Part shown: in pieces, positions 42,004-52,462 of the stretch
How the letters are laid out: every line of letters starts with the position of its first letter
Position numbering within the stretch: position 1 is the stretch's first letter
Source of the DNA: Cyanophora paradoxa
Taxonomy: Eukaryota; Glaucocystophyceae; Cyanophorales; Cyanophoraceae
Direction: 5' to 3'
DNA: 64,000 nt
Assembly: GCA_004431415.1 (NCBI GenBank)
Contig: QPMI01000036.1
Span: 382,001 to 446,000, forward strand
Translations under genes and position numbers: made by a program
Notes under the pieces: generated by a model
The model's database searches: none
What the model was told of the DNA's origin: nothing
What the model saw: the letters and a program-made list of their open reading frames with translations, nothing else

Positions 42004-42735
42004 ATGTCGTACACCTACGGTGATCAGGAAGCGTGGTTTAAGCTACACCGCCTCTTTCCTGATAAATTCGGGGATACGCGCCTCCCCCTCAATCTAAAAA
42101 CACTCGTCAACCGACGGACCAGGGAGTTCAAAATCGAAGTGCTGCCGCCCCCTTCCAAGAAAGCCCGCTCAGCGGACAATGACGCTATGGCATGGGTGTA
42201 CGGCTCCGTCAAGCCTCAGGTCGGCAATAAGCCAGCCACCGTCGAAATAGAAAGCTACTACAACGATTACGGGCCGCAGGGGGAGTACGGGACACCAGAG
42301 CAGAGGAATTCGATGCGGGGGGTGGGCAAAATCGTGCTGCGGGCGGCTGTAGACGCACTGCAGCGCTCCGGGCTCATTAGCTCGTCGGACCCGGGCGAGC
42401 ACGCGGTGGAGCTCAAAGCCCTCCCAAGCGCAGTGGATTACTACGAAAGGGAATTGAGTCTGCGCAAGAAAGACCTCACCTTTCTCACCTACACACCGTC
42501 CCTAACACCCATAGAGGGTACGGTGCAGAACATCATCGACAACACGTACAACGTGGCCGTTCGTTGGCGCGAAGCGGCAGCGGATCTCGTAAAGGGCAAC
42601 TATAAGGACCTCGCAGACGAAGACAACCCCGTGGGGGAGTACATGGAGCTGGCAAGCGGGAGCATCGTACCCCGCCCAAGGCCCCCATGGCCCCACCCCG
42701 ACCTCGACTGGGGACCGTCGCACTTCGGCCAGTGA
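42004..42735 (+). CDS. Possible GNAT-family acetyltransferase
   Basis: 243 aa. The middle resembles a GNAT fold: a strand with TVEIESYYNDYG, then NSMRGVGKIVLRAAVDALQ (like the RxxGxG/A acetyl-CoA loop and helix), VELKALPSAVDYYERELSL (like the later strand and helix with the conserved Tyr). The N-terminus (FKLHRLFPDKFG) and Pro-rich C-terminus are unique. AATTCTCAG (41981-41989) precedes the ATG by 14 nt. Viruses use such enzymes for protein or small-molecule acetylation; the substrate is unknown. The GNAT call rests on pattern only. Confidence 0.55.
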   Translation: MSYTYGDQEAWFKLHRLFPDKFGDTRLPLNLKTLVNRRTREFKIEVLPPPSKKARSADNDAMAWVYGSVKPQVGNKPATVEIESYYNDYGPQGEYGTPEQRNSMRGVGKIVLRAAVDALQRSGLISSSDPGEHAVELKALPSAVDYYERELSLRKKDLTFLTYTPSLTPIEGTVQNIIDNTYNVAVRWREAAADLVKGNYKDLADEDNPVGEYMELASGSIVPRPRPPWPHPDLDWGPSHFGQ

Positions 42736-43157
42736 GGGGGTACAGCATTCAGTTAGAGCCTGAGCGTAGGCAGAGGCCGGGAGGCCCCCCGGGGGGTACG
42801 TCGGCTGTTACTCCCCGCGTCGGTTAGTGCTAGCCCCCCTGTTAGTGCAGCGTGTACCTGATCGCAATATAACACCCAAACCTCCGTGACGCGTGACTCA
42901 TCGAACCTCCGAGGGTTAACAATGCATTGACAGCGAAAGGGCAAGCTCGAGAGCTCGACCTTTGGCAAGAGCCCACCTATATATCGAAATCATATGTGAT
43001 GTACATGTACGTGTTTTCCGACTCGGCGAAGTTCCTTGAATCATTGAATGATGGACACCTCTCTGCCCCCCAGCCTGACAGGCCGCCGGGCCCCGGGGCC
43101 CGGTCGGCCACCGTGAGCACTAGTACTGGTCCGACGGTCAAGTTGCAAGTGACTCAG
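42736..43157. other. Right end of insert, no gene
   Basis: After the stop there is a hairpin-like CCCCCCGGGGGG (about 42785-42797). AT-richer unique sequence continues to about 43060, then composition returns to high GC. Nothing coding is recognised. Confidence 0.4.
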
Positions 43158-43270
43158 TGATATCATGATATCATGATCATCATGGCATGATCATGATCGG
43201 CGGCTTTGAAATTCGAGGGCTTCCGAAAGTTCGAATTCATGATCATGATCCGATGATCATGATCATTGAC
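43158..43270. repeat. TGATCATGA palindrome cluster at right end
   Basis: Overlapping GATATCATGATATC and ATGATCATGATC-type palindromes at 43158-43200 and 43231-43267, separated by 30 nt. The stretch could extrude hairpins. It lies near the transition back to host composition. Confidence 0.65.
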
Positions 43271-43668
43271 AGCCCTGCAGCTGCAGATCATCGGATGTCA
43301 GGCTGACCGTCGGACAGCCCTGACAGCCCGGCGGCCCTGTCCGACGGTCAAGCTGGCTCAGCGGCCCGGCGGCCGCCGGGCCGATCGCGACGTCGACCGC
43401 GGCCGCGCGCGCGCGCGCGCGCCGCGGCGCGCCGATGCCAGGCTGTGCTCGTGCGACCGTCGGACTCGGCGAGCTGCACTGCGACGCTCGATTCAAGATT
43501 CGCAATTATAAGTGCACCGCAGCGTCGACATGGGCTGAAGTCAATCGCGCGCCGGCGTCGGGCTCCCCAGCAGAATTTGATCTGCCCTGGGGGGTTTACA
43601 CAGATTTCAATCGCAAAGCTTGGAGCCAAGCTCACTGTTAACTAGCCAGTTTCGCAGTTCAAGACGCG

Positions 43669-44724
43669 ATGGTGCTCACGTGCGATAAGGCCCGCCACGG
43701 GCACCCCGGCATCACAGCGTGCTGCCCGCGCCACGCGCCGCTCCCGCGCACCGCGTACGAGACGACCAACCAGGACACGTGCGTCACATCTGCTGCTCGA
43801 TCTGAATGTTCGGTCCCTTAAAACGGCACAGGTACCGCTGGATCCAACCGAGAAAGCCCGTCCAGCCGGCGGACCCGGTGCGGCTCTCGACGACGCGGCC
43901 GCACAGCCACCACCACCGGGATCGGGCCGCGGTGGCGGACGTGGCCGAGAACCTCCGCCGCCTCGGCGAGAAGACGTCCGCGCGGCCGACGCGCCGAGCC
44001 TCGCCGGCGCCCTCGTCGCTCGCCCGCCCGGCCGCGGCGCCGCGGCCGGCCTCGGCTCCCCGCGCAAGCTCCGCCGGCCCGGCAACCAGGCGCTCCGTCT
44101 CTCGAACAGTCGCCGTGCAGTACGAGCCGGCGGCGGCGACGGTGGCGCCGGAGCCGATGGCGTCGCAGCCCGCAGTGGAGCTCGCTGCCGCCGACGAGGG
44201 CCCAGCGCCGGCGCCGCCCGTCGAGCCGGCTGCGAGTAGCGGCGAGTGCTCGCACGCGTTCGCCGAGCGCTGGCCGCGCCCCGCCCAGTACGGCTACTAC
44301 GCCCCCGTCTTCGCTTCTGAGTACCGCTCCTCGTTCACGCCGCGGCCGGCGTCTGCGTCGCTCTCCGCGACGCGAATCCGAAGCGAGGTCGACTCGCGAT
44401 ACAGGCACGCGCCCCGCGCCCCCCCGCCCCTCTCCTGGCCTGACGCTGGCGCCCGGACCGTTCCGCAGCCACCTGCGGGGCAGCGGCGTCCTCGTCCGGG
44501 CGGACGCCGAGTGCTCCAACCTCCTCGGTGCGCCCGCGGCGCCCCGAAAGGCCGCCTCTGTTTCACTGCCTTGTTTCACTCCCGCCCCAGCGGGCCCGCC
44601 GCCGTCCAGGGCCGCGGATCGCCCCGGCGCCGTCTCGCGCTCGAGCTCGGGGGACCCCCTGGCGACGCTGCGGCGCGAGCTGATGGCCACGGGCTGGCGG
44701 CCCGGCGCCTCCCGCCGCTGGTGA
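43669..44724 (+). CDS. Hypothetical protein, low complexity
   Basis: Proposed exon 1 starts MVLTCDKARHGHPGITAC. Later exons give PLKRHRYRWIQPRKPVQP, a long Ala/Pro/Arg/Ser-rich section, a block with WPRPAQYGYYAPVFASEYR, and a last exon with FRSHLRGSGVLVRADAECS that ends RRELMATGWRPGASRRW, stop 44722-44724. Short introns are needed near 43780 and 44420-44450. No domain recognised. RYRW and Tyr-rich short motifs are common in axonemal filament-binding proteins, but this is a weak hint. The stop lies in a TGATCATGA palindrome that recurs elsewhere. Confidence 0.45.
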
Positions 44725-44939
44725 TCATGATCCCTGCCTCGGCGCCTCTGAGGTCCCGATGTGCCGGGCGCCCGCCCCCCTCCTCTGTGGCGCACTGGGC
44801 GATCGCTTGGAACGGAGAGGACCCGTCGGCTGCGGCGAGGTCGGGGGCCCGGGGCAGGGGGCAGTGGTTCACGACCCCACGACTTGCGCAATCCATTTCA
44901 AGGGGCAGCCACGGAGTCGCGAAGTACCGACCGGCCGGG

Positions 44940-47259
44940 CTAGCGCTGCGGTGGGAGCGGGGGCAGGAGGCAGACGGGGGGCCGGCCGCGGGAGCCCGGG
45001 GCGGCGTCGGCGCCCTCCTCCACGGCGCGGTCGATGCCGGCCACCAGGTCGGCCACGCTCCGCGGCTCCACGCACCACGAGACCCGCTTCCCGCTCGCCC
45101 CGTACAGCTCCTCCCCCGCCTTCGCCGCCTCCTCCGCGCTGCGGCCGCCGCGCGGGTCGGATCAGAGCCGGGCTCGAGCGGCGGGGCCGGGACGCGGCGG
45201 GGGGAGGGCCCGGCCGGCACCTGTTCCAGAGGAGGGCGGCGGAGCTCCCGTCCTCGAACTTGGCTGCGGGGCGCGGGGCGCCGTCATCTCAGCAGCCCCG
45301 CCGGCGCGCCCCCCGCTTCGACGCACCGAGCATGGGGCGGCTCTCGCTGCCGTTGCGGACGCCGTGCAGGGGCCGCGCCAGGGCCGACGCCTCGCCCTCG
45401 GGGCCGGCCGGCAGGAGCCCCCACGCCACCAGCGCCGCCGCCCGCTCCTCGGGGGTCCCGAGGGGCGCCACCGCCTCCTCGCCCTCGCCGCACGCCGCCT
45501 CGGCCCCGCACGCCGCCTCCGCCGCGCGGCGCCAGAGGCGCGCGCGCACGGCACCCGCCGCCGCCTCGAGGCGCGTCGCGGCCGCCTCCTGCGTGGCGGC
45601 CCACCACTCGCGGGCCGCGGGGGCCTCCTCGGGGCAGGCGTCGTCCGGGCCCTCGCCCGGCTGCGCCTCGGACGAGAGGAAGGGCGCCGGGTCGACGGGC
45701 GCCGGGTCGGCGGCGCGGGCCTGCATGCCGCGGAGGTGCGCCGCGCCGACGACGGCGACGACGCGCTCGAGGCCGGAGACGGCGGGGGCGTCCCGCGCGC
45801 TCCACAGGAGCACGGGGTCCCGCTCAGCGAGGTAGACCTCCCGCCACGCCTCCGGCTGGTTCTTCACGAAGAAGTCCACTGCGGGGGCCGGGGTACCGCT
45901 GACTCAGAGATCGCATGCAGGGGCGAGGGGCGCGCCCCCGCACCGTAGAAGGGGTCCGGCGCGTCGTTGTCGCTCACGTCCTGCGGGGGTACGGCGCTCT
46001 CGGAGGGCGATAGGGGGGTACGGGAAGGGGCGCGGGGTACCTCATAGACTGCCTCCTCGGCGGGATCCGAGGCTATCCATCGGAGCAGAAACGGGGCCCG
46101 CCGCCCGTACGCCCGCCAGAGGAGCCGGTGCAGGGGGAACGTGTGCTGGAAGCGCGTCACGTACCTGGGGGTACGGGATTTTTCAGTTCCGCGTGCGGAC
46201 CCGAGGGCAGCACCGGACGCACCCCACAAAGGCGTTGGCGGCGATGAAGAGGGCGGCGGCGAGGGCGGCGAGGGGCCGCCGGCGGAGGACGAGGAGGGGG
46301 ATGAAGACGGCGAAGGCGTAGGCGAGGGCCTTGCAGGCCGTCGGGAGGAAGAACTTGAGGAGGAGATCACGGGGCGAGGACGGGGGCGCCGGGGGCGGCG
46401 GCGAGGGCGGCGCGGCCGGCGCCGGGTCGCGCGCGAGGCGCGCCGCCTCGCGGCGCTTGGTGATCTCGTCCGGGCGGTCGCCTAGCACGAGGCGGGCCCC
46501 TGGCCATGGCGCGAATGTTAAGCAATGCTTCACGTCTTGTGCTTCAAATCTTTACGCGTACCGCAGCGGGCGGCCTCCTCGGCGGCGGCGCGGGCGTCGT
46601 CGCCCGGGGAAATTCCGCGGGCGTGCCAGGCCGCCTCCTCGTCCAGGCGGGCGCAGGCCGCCACGTCCGCCGGGCTGACCTGCCAGAGGGCGCGGGGCCC
46701 GAGGCGGCGGCGCCGCTCCTCGACGAAGGCGTCGACGGACGTGTCGAGGGAGGGCCGCTCGAGCAGCAGCTCCACGCGCGAGGGGCAGAGCTCGAGGACC
46801 ACCGCCTGCGGCCGCACGTGCTGGATCACCCGCCGCACCTCCCGCACGCTCTGCTTCGCTGCGCCGGCGTCGGACGGCGACGCGCGGCGGCGGGTGGTGG
46901 CGGCGGGCGGCTGGCGGCGGGGCGGGCGCACAGCAGTGTCCCGTGCCAAGGACGACGAGCTTCCTCCCGTCCCGTTCCACGGTGAACAGCCGACCCTGCG
47001 CCGCGATTCTCGCCAGCGGGTCCTCTCCGCCGATCCCCGGCTGGCCTGCGCACCCGCCGATCGATCAGCGCACGCGCCGCAGCAACCGCGCCGCAGACGC
47101 ACGGCGAGCCGCGCCCGACGGCGACGCCGGTGGAGTATGAGGCGCCTCTCCCGGCTGCGCGCCGCCAGCGGGCTCAACGCCGCCGGCGCCAGCAGTCGGC
47201 TCCGGGCTGCCGGGCGCCGCCGGGCCGCTGGGCGTCGGCTCAGCGCTGCACACCAGCAA
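44940..47259 (-). CDS. TraB-domain membrane protein
   Basis: TraB/PrgY-type proteins sit in membranes (outer mitochondrial membrane in eukaryotes). Visible blocks in order: RLFTVERDGRKLVVLGTGHC (family GTxH motif), after an intron SVREVRRVIQHVRPQAVVLE and LCPSRVELLLE, ARLVLGDRPDEITKRR (family GDR motif), and a hydrophobic exon (FFLPTACKALAYAFAVFIP and LAALAAALFIAANAFV) that gives two membrane segments. Then come RFQHTFPLHRLLWRAYG, WREVYLAERDPVLLWSARD and VVAVVGAAHLRGM (second conserved GxxH). The C-terminal exon is VSWCVEPRSVADLVAGIDRA, stop at 44940-44942. The N-terminal exon(s) before 47010 are uncertain; 47259 is the best available ATG. Confidence 0.85.
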
Positions 47260-47597
47260 GAGCGCACGCTGCGGGCGCCGGATTGCCTGCGCGACCGATG
47301 ATCAGGTGGCGCGCTCGTTTTAAGGCGGGGCCAGCCGGCAATGATCGGCGCGGACCGGCCGGCGTGCGCCCGCGAGAAAGTCGGCCGATCGCCTCGCTTT
47401 GAGCTCAAGACCGATCGGCGCCGGCGAGACGAACCACGCGAGCTTCGCTGGCATCGCGGCCGGGGTCCAGTTCCACAGCGTCGTACCCCGCCCGGCTAGT
47501 TGCAACATCCAAAAACACCGCACCACAATCCGACAGCAGCAGAGCAGCAGAAGCGACAACAGAGCCCCGGGAGCGGCAGCAGAGCGCGGAACGCGCA

Positions 47598-49306
47598 ATG
47601 TCCAACACAGGGAAGTACAAGGACCGCATGCCGCATATGCGGTGAGCACCTCGGCCTTCCGGCTGCCCCGGGGCGGGGAGGAGCGTGCTGTGGTCGCGCT
47701 ATACATAGCAGACCACTCTGAGGCCCGGGGCGCCCTCCGCGATGCGCAGCACCGTCGGGAGCTAACTTCGAATCGCGCAGGCCTGCGGGTATCGTCACCG
47801 CCATAGCAGATGAGAACGCGGCGACTTGCATAAAGGAAGAAGCGCAAAACCGGCCTCCCACGCCCCCGGAGATCCGAAAGTACAGGCGGAGCGCAAACCT
47901 TGAGGTAGGCGCCCCCGCCCGGCACTCGCGGCGTGCCCTCGTGAACCCGGGCCACGCAGCCCGGCTCGCGCTACGTGCACTATGGCGTTGCGGGCGACCC
48001 GAAGCCGCTGCCGGACAATTTTAGCTATGGCGTGAAGACGTACAAGGGCGCGAGGGCGGGCGAGGTAGTCAGCGGCGTCCCGAAGAGCGAACTACAGGAG
48101 CTCGTGGAGGAGCGCGCGGAGCAGGTGTACGCCAGCACCAAGAAGGAGCCGCTCGGCCGGGGCTTCAGCCGGGACTACAAGTGCGCGGCGCCCTCCCGCG
48201 CGGGGCCTGCGTGCGCCTTACGCCTCTCTTCCCGCGCAGCCTTCCGGGGAAGGTGACCGCGCCGGACTTCAAGCACGGGCGGCCGACGAAGTTCGACGAG
48301 GTCGGCCCCTTTCCTTTCCTTTCCGGCACGGCCGCACGCTGACCGGACGGCCCTCCCGCAGTCCGTGAAGTACACGCTGTACCCGGAGGACCCCGACGAG
48401 GATCCCGAGGCCGCGCGCGAACTGTACATCAAGGTGCGCGTCCGCGGCGCCGCGGGCCCGCCGCGCGGCGCCAGCGGCCGGCTGACGGGGCTGGTGTGCG
48501 CAGAGCCACGGGGCGTACGAGCCGGGCGAGCAGCGGGACCGGAAGTACAGGTGGCCGGTGGACAAGAACACGCACAGGTTCGGGGGCAAGGACAAGGAGG
48601 ACTACCGGGAGGGCGTGCGCAAGGCTCTCAACCCGGAGCTGGACGACACGGTCCCGAGGCCCTCGACGATCGTGGCGGCCCCCGTGGCGGCGGCGAAGAT
48701 GCTGCAGCACGACGAGGTCGGGCGCTGCAAGACCCTCGGGCACGGCCGCAGCGTCCCCGAGGACCACATCTTCGGCGTCCCCTCCATCCGCGGCGAGCAG
48801 CCGTCCGCCAAGGAGTGCCTCACGGGGTACAGCCTCGCCGACCAGCAGCCGGACGCCGACCTGGGGCGGAGCCGCCGCTTCGGGTTCCGGAACGTGACGT
48901 CGGAGAATCGCCTCTTCGGCGTGCCCTCCATCCGCGGGGACATCCCCGCCCCGCGGGTGCGCTCGGTGGCGGACACGCAGAACTACGGCAACGAGCCCGA
49001 GGCCGTCGACCTGCTGTACCCCTCCAAGTACGCCCCCATCGGCATCCATGACACCGACATGCTCAAGGCGAGCGAGCCCGGCGCCCCCCTCCCCATCGGA
49101 GGTCCCGCGTCTGACGCGCGCGCGCGCCCCGCCCGCAGGTGCGGGCCAAGGAGGAGCTAAAGGACATCGTGGTGGCGGCGGGCATCGCCCACGCGGACGA
49201 GTTCGACCGCGTCTTCGAGAAGGCGCGCACCTACGACGAGGCGGGCGCCGGCGCCCGCGTCAACGTCGAGACCTTCCGCCGCGCCCTCCTCGAGCTCTCC
49301 GCATAG
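47598..49306 (+). CDS. EFHB: EFHB / CFAP21-like ciliary protein
   Basis: EFHB/CFAP21 is a microtubule inner protein of motile cilia. Exons by continuity: MSNTGKYKDRMPHMR (47598-47642) and a short exon near 47710. Then come one ending PPTPPEIRKYRRSANLE, then SRYVHYGVAGDPKPLPDNFSY with the family-like VKTYKG, VSGVPKSELQELVEE and YASTKKEPLGRGFSRDY. The conserved middle follows (KYTLYPEDPDEDPEAARELY, SHGAYEPGEQRDRKY and two copies of an FGVPSIRGE/FGVPSIRGD repeat). The last exon encodes an EF-hand-like helix pair (DIVVAAGIAHADEFDRVF), stop 49304-49306. The repeats match those expected for lumen-facing filament proteins. Calcium-binding loops are weak, so the EF-hands may be degenerate. Confidence 0.85.
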
Positions 49307-49713
49307 CCCCGCCCCACCCCGCGCCCCCTCCGCGCCCGCCCCTCCATTCCCCACCGACCCGCCCCCGCTTCTGTCCCGCCGGCGCCCGCCCCTCTTTGAA
49401 GCCCCACCCGCCTGCCCTGTAAATCTCCCCTCCCCGGCCGCCCTCTCGCCTCGCCCCCAGTCCCCTCTTTGTCTCACGAATCGACCGTTTTCCCTTTCAG
49501 CCGCGGGGCATGCGCTGTGGCAGAGATAGGGCAGCGGGGGGGAGAGGCGCGGGCTTCATCTGATGCGCAATATATATAATGTAATAGGAACACTCAAAAA
49601 AGCGCGAGCGATTCGTTCTTAGCTGAAAGAGGCCCCCGATCGCGAGCTTGGGGGTCTGCAGCAGGCTAGTGCTATGGGAGGCGCGGGGGGGAGCCGAGCC
49701 CCGTCCCGGCGGC
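49307..49713. other. Intergenic region between convergent genes
   Basis: C-rich 3' flank, then an AT-rich ATATATATAATG stretch near 49570. No gene-like content seen. Confidence 0.4.
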
Positions 49714-52140
49714 TCAGTCGGGGCACCAGAGGGCCCGCATGATGGGCTCCTCGTCCCACGCCGTCGGGGGCGGCGCCGGGAAGGCCTTGCGCCTCACCTT
49801 GCCGCCGGCCGCGAGCACGTAGGGGCCGCCGTTCTGCGGCCGGGGCCCCTCGCGGAGCGACTGCGTGGAGCGCGCGTGCGAGAGGGGCCGCTCGCGCGAG
49901 GGCGGCCGCAGGGGGCCGACGGGCCCCGAGGCGGCGCGCCGCATGCCGCGCTCTGGGCTCGTCGCGGGGCGCGCCAGCGTCGAGAGGCTCGCCGGCGACT
50001 GCACGGGGCTCGTCGCCGGCCGCGGCGCCGGCCCCGCCCCCGGCGACGTCGGGCTCTGCGGGCCCTCCGCCCCCAGCGCGCTCGCCTGCGGGCGGGCGGG
50101 CGGGCTCAGCGCCGGCGGGGACCGATCCGAGCGGGGAGGGCGCGCACGCGGCGGGAGAGGGAGAAGATGGGGTCGTGGGGCGTAGTGGGGCATGACGAAG
50201 AGGCCGATGCGGGGGATGACGGGCGGCGGCCGGTAGCTCGCCAGCCGCCCCGTCGAGAAGCCGCCCCGACGGGCGGCAGCGACGAGTCGGGCCGGCCCGA
50301 CGCCGCCGTCCGCTGCGTCGCCGCCGGCCCCGAGCGCGCCGTCGCCGCGTCCGCGGGGGCCAGCGCGAGCCGCTCGGAGGGCGGCGCCTGCCCCGCGGGG
50401 AAGCGCACGGGGCGGAGGCCCGCCGGGGCGCCCGAGCCCGTTCCCGGGCGGGAGCCGAAACGCGACGAGGCCGCCCCGAAGCTGACGGCGGAGCCCGGCG
50501 TGAAGGGCCGCCCGGCGCTCCCGCGCGTCGCGGGGCGCAGCAGCTGGGGGCCCACGACCTCCCAGTATTTCACGTTGGAGCGCCGCATGACGCGGGCGGC
50601 GAGGCGGCAGAGTCCCATGCGCAGGAAGGACTGGATGCAGACCGCCGCCGCCGCGTGCAGGAGGACGTCCCGCCTGCGGAACAGCCCGACGGCCTCCCGC
50701 CGCGCCCGGCCCCGCCTGAACACCGCCTGGATCGCCGCCGCCGCGTCCTGCAAGGCGGGAGGGGGGGCGTCGGCGGGGGCGCGGCTCGGCTCGGGGGACG
50801 GGCGGAGGCGGGCTCGCCTCGAGCTGGCGCCGGACGGCGTCCCTGCGGAGCCAGCGGAGGAAGCTGCGGGCGATGGCGCGCCGCCCCGCCGCCTGCAGGA
50901 TCGCCGCCGCCGACCACCGCTCCAGCTCCAGCTTCTGCAGCGCCAGCAGCCGCCGCTCGCACCGCGCCCGGTACACCCGCGCCGCCCCCACGATCTGAGG
51001 GTGGGGGGCGCGGAGGGTCGGCCGGCCGCTCGGGGGCACACGGCCCGGGCGGCAGCCCGCGGCGCACCTTGCAGGCCGCTGCCGCCATGCGGAGCACGCG
51101 GGCGGCGTGCGCGCGCTTCAGAGCCCGCCTCCGCCGCACGCACGCCTGCATCAGCACGGTCAGCGCCCGCGGGGGCCGGCCCCGGGGCGGGGGGAAGGAC
51201 CTGAAGGGCGATGGCCGATTGTTGCGCTCGCCGCAGGGCCTTCAGCTCGCGCCGCGCCGCGAAGGTCCTTTGGGGGAGGAATGAGGGCGGGGGCGGGGGC
51301 GAAAGGGGGGTACGGCCCGGCACCTGGCGGCGGCCTGTACCCTGGACGCGGAGGCCCCCCGCCGGGCCAGCTCCTCCTCCCTCGCCTCGAGCTCCCTCCT
51401 CCGCTCGGCCCTCGCCAGCCGCCGTCGCACCGCGCTCTGAACGAGCGTCGCCGCGTACCCCTGCAGGTACAGCTGCCGCAGCGGGCCCAGCTGCCTCGCC
51501 GCCAGCCGCCGCCTCACGGCCGCCTGGATCGCCCGCGCCGCGACCAGCCGCATCTCTCTGTCCATGCGCAGCTCCGCCCTCCTCCTCCGGCCCGCGTACC
51601 CCCGCCAGGCGCTCTGCAGCAGGATCGACGCGTACTTGTCCACGCGGCCCCAGTAGTAAAAGCGCTGCGCGAGGCGGCGCCGGTAGGTCGCCTGGATGAT
51701 CTCCGCGCCCCGCTGCCGCGCCTGCGCGACCAGCAGGAACGCCTTCCGCGCGAAGTGCTGCAGCGTTGCCGCCTGGATCCGCGTCGCCGCTGCGGAGGGC
51801 CGCGGCGGTCGGGGCCGCAGCGCGTGAGCAAAGGCCGCCCGAGCGAGAGATATCGCGCTTTGCGCACCATCCTCGCGCAGACCCTCCTCCACGGCGAGGG
51901 AGACCTCCTCGATGAGAGCGACAATGCCATACAGATGAGACTCCTCCGCCACATTCGAGGCCTGGCGCGCAGACACGTAAGTGGCACGATGTGAGTGCGG
52001 GGGACCGCAAGGGAGCTCTCGGCCCTCGCCGGGCGAGCGGGGCGGCGGCGAGGGACCAGGTTACCGACGCGCACCTCGTCAAGGGCGGCCTCTGCCAGCT
52101 CCTCCGCCGTGCGCTGAATGCGCGCTGAGCTATTCTCCAT
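49714..52140 (-). CDS. IQ-motif repeat protein
   Basis: About 12 or more IQ-type helices of AxxIQxxxRxxxxR form spread over several exons, including AATRIQAATLQHFARKAF, IIQATYRRRLAQRFYYWG, ILLQSAWRGYAGRRRRAEL, AIQAAVRRRLAARQL, LVQSAVRRRLARAERRR, AIQAVFRRGRARREAVG and VCIQSFLRMGLCRLAARV. IQ motifs bind calmodulin or EF-hand light chains. No motor, kinase or calponin domain is seen, so ASPM-, myosin-neck- or cilia-type scaffolds all remain possible. The N-terminus at 52140 (MENSSARIQRTAEELAEAAL) is short; the C-terminal 400 residues are Pro/Arg/Ser-rich and end EEPIMRALWCPD at 49714. Confidence 0.75.
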
Positions 52141-52462
52141 GTCTTCTCAACAGAAGAGGCTTGACGGAGCGCCCCGCTCCCGCATCACGCGGCTGCAACG
52201 CCACCAACGCCGGGACGCGGCGCGGCTGCAGTTCGAAGCCCAGGAAGCCAACAGAAGGATACTTTAGATTCCCGGCTCGCTCGCGGCAGTTAGCTATGCC
52301 GAGGTTGCGAAGAGACCGGTGCCCGGCCAAATTCGTCGGGGAGATCCAGGGGTGCAAGCAGCTTTTAGCGTTGATCTTCTGCTCAATAAACTTGGACTCG
52401 CTTGGTCATGCGGCCGCTGGAAACGAAAGCCGCTTTTCTGGGGTACAGCTGTTCGTCCCGTG

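Larger units (their letters stand above)
24500..43300. mobile_element. Endogenous virus-like element (approximate limits)
   Basis: Between two intron-rich, very GC-rich host genes lies about 18.8 kb with lower GC, uninterrupted reading frames, short or overlapping spacers, and a shared motif before nearly every start codon. Contents: replication/recombination-type nuclease with Rep-like motifs (39680-41212), HNH nuclease, fibre proteins with phage-like HxH, S74 and FN3 modules, a pair of paralogous beta-rich proteins, and small membrane proteins. Left and right ends have palindrome clusters. No clear long terminal repeat or target-site duplication could be fixed by eye. Recognisable polymerase, packaging ATPase, integrase and double-jelly-roll capsid genes are absent. 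Polinton-like virus or virophage relatives are the first comparison. An unrecognised virus group is also possible. Confidence 0.8.

Noticed and set aside
24500..43300. Insert as a bacteriophage or prophage
   Set aside because: Phage-like fibre motifs exist, but there are no ribosome-binding sites before the genes and no terminase, portal or integrase, and the flanks are eukaryotic. An assembly join cannot be fully excluded.
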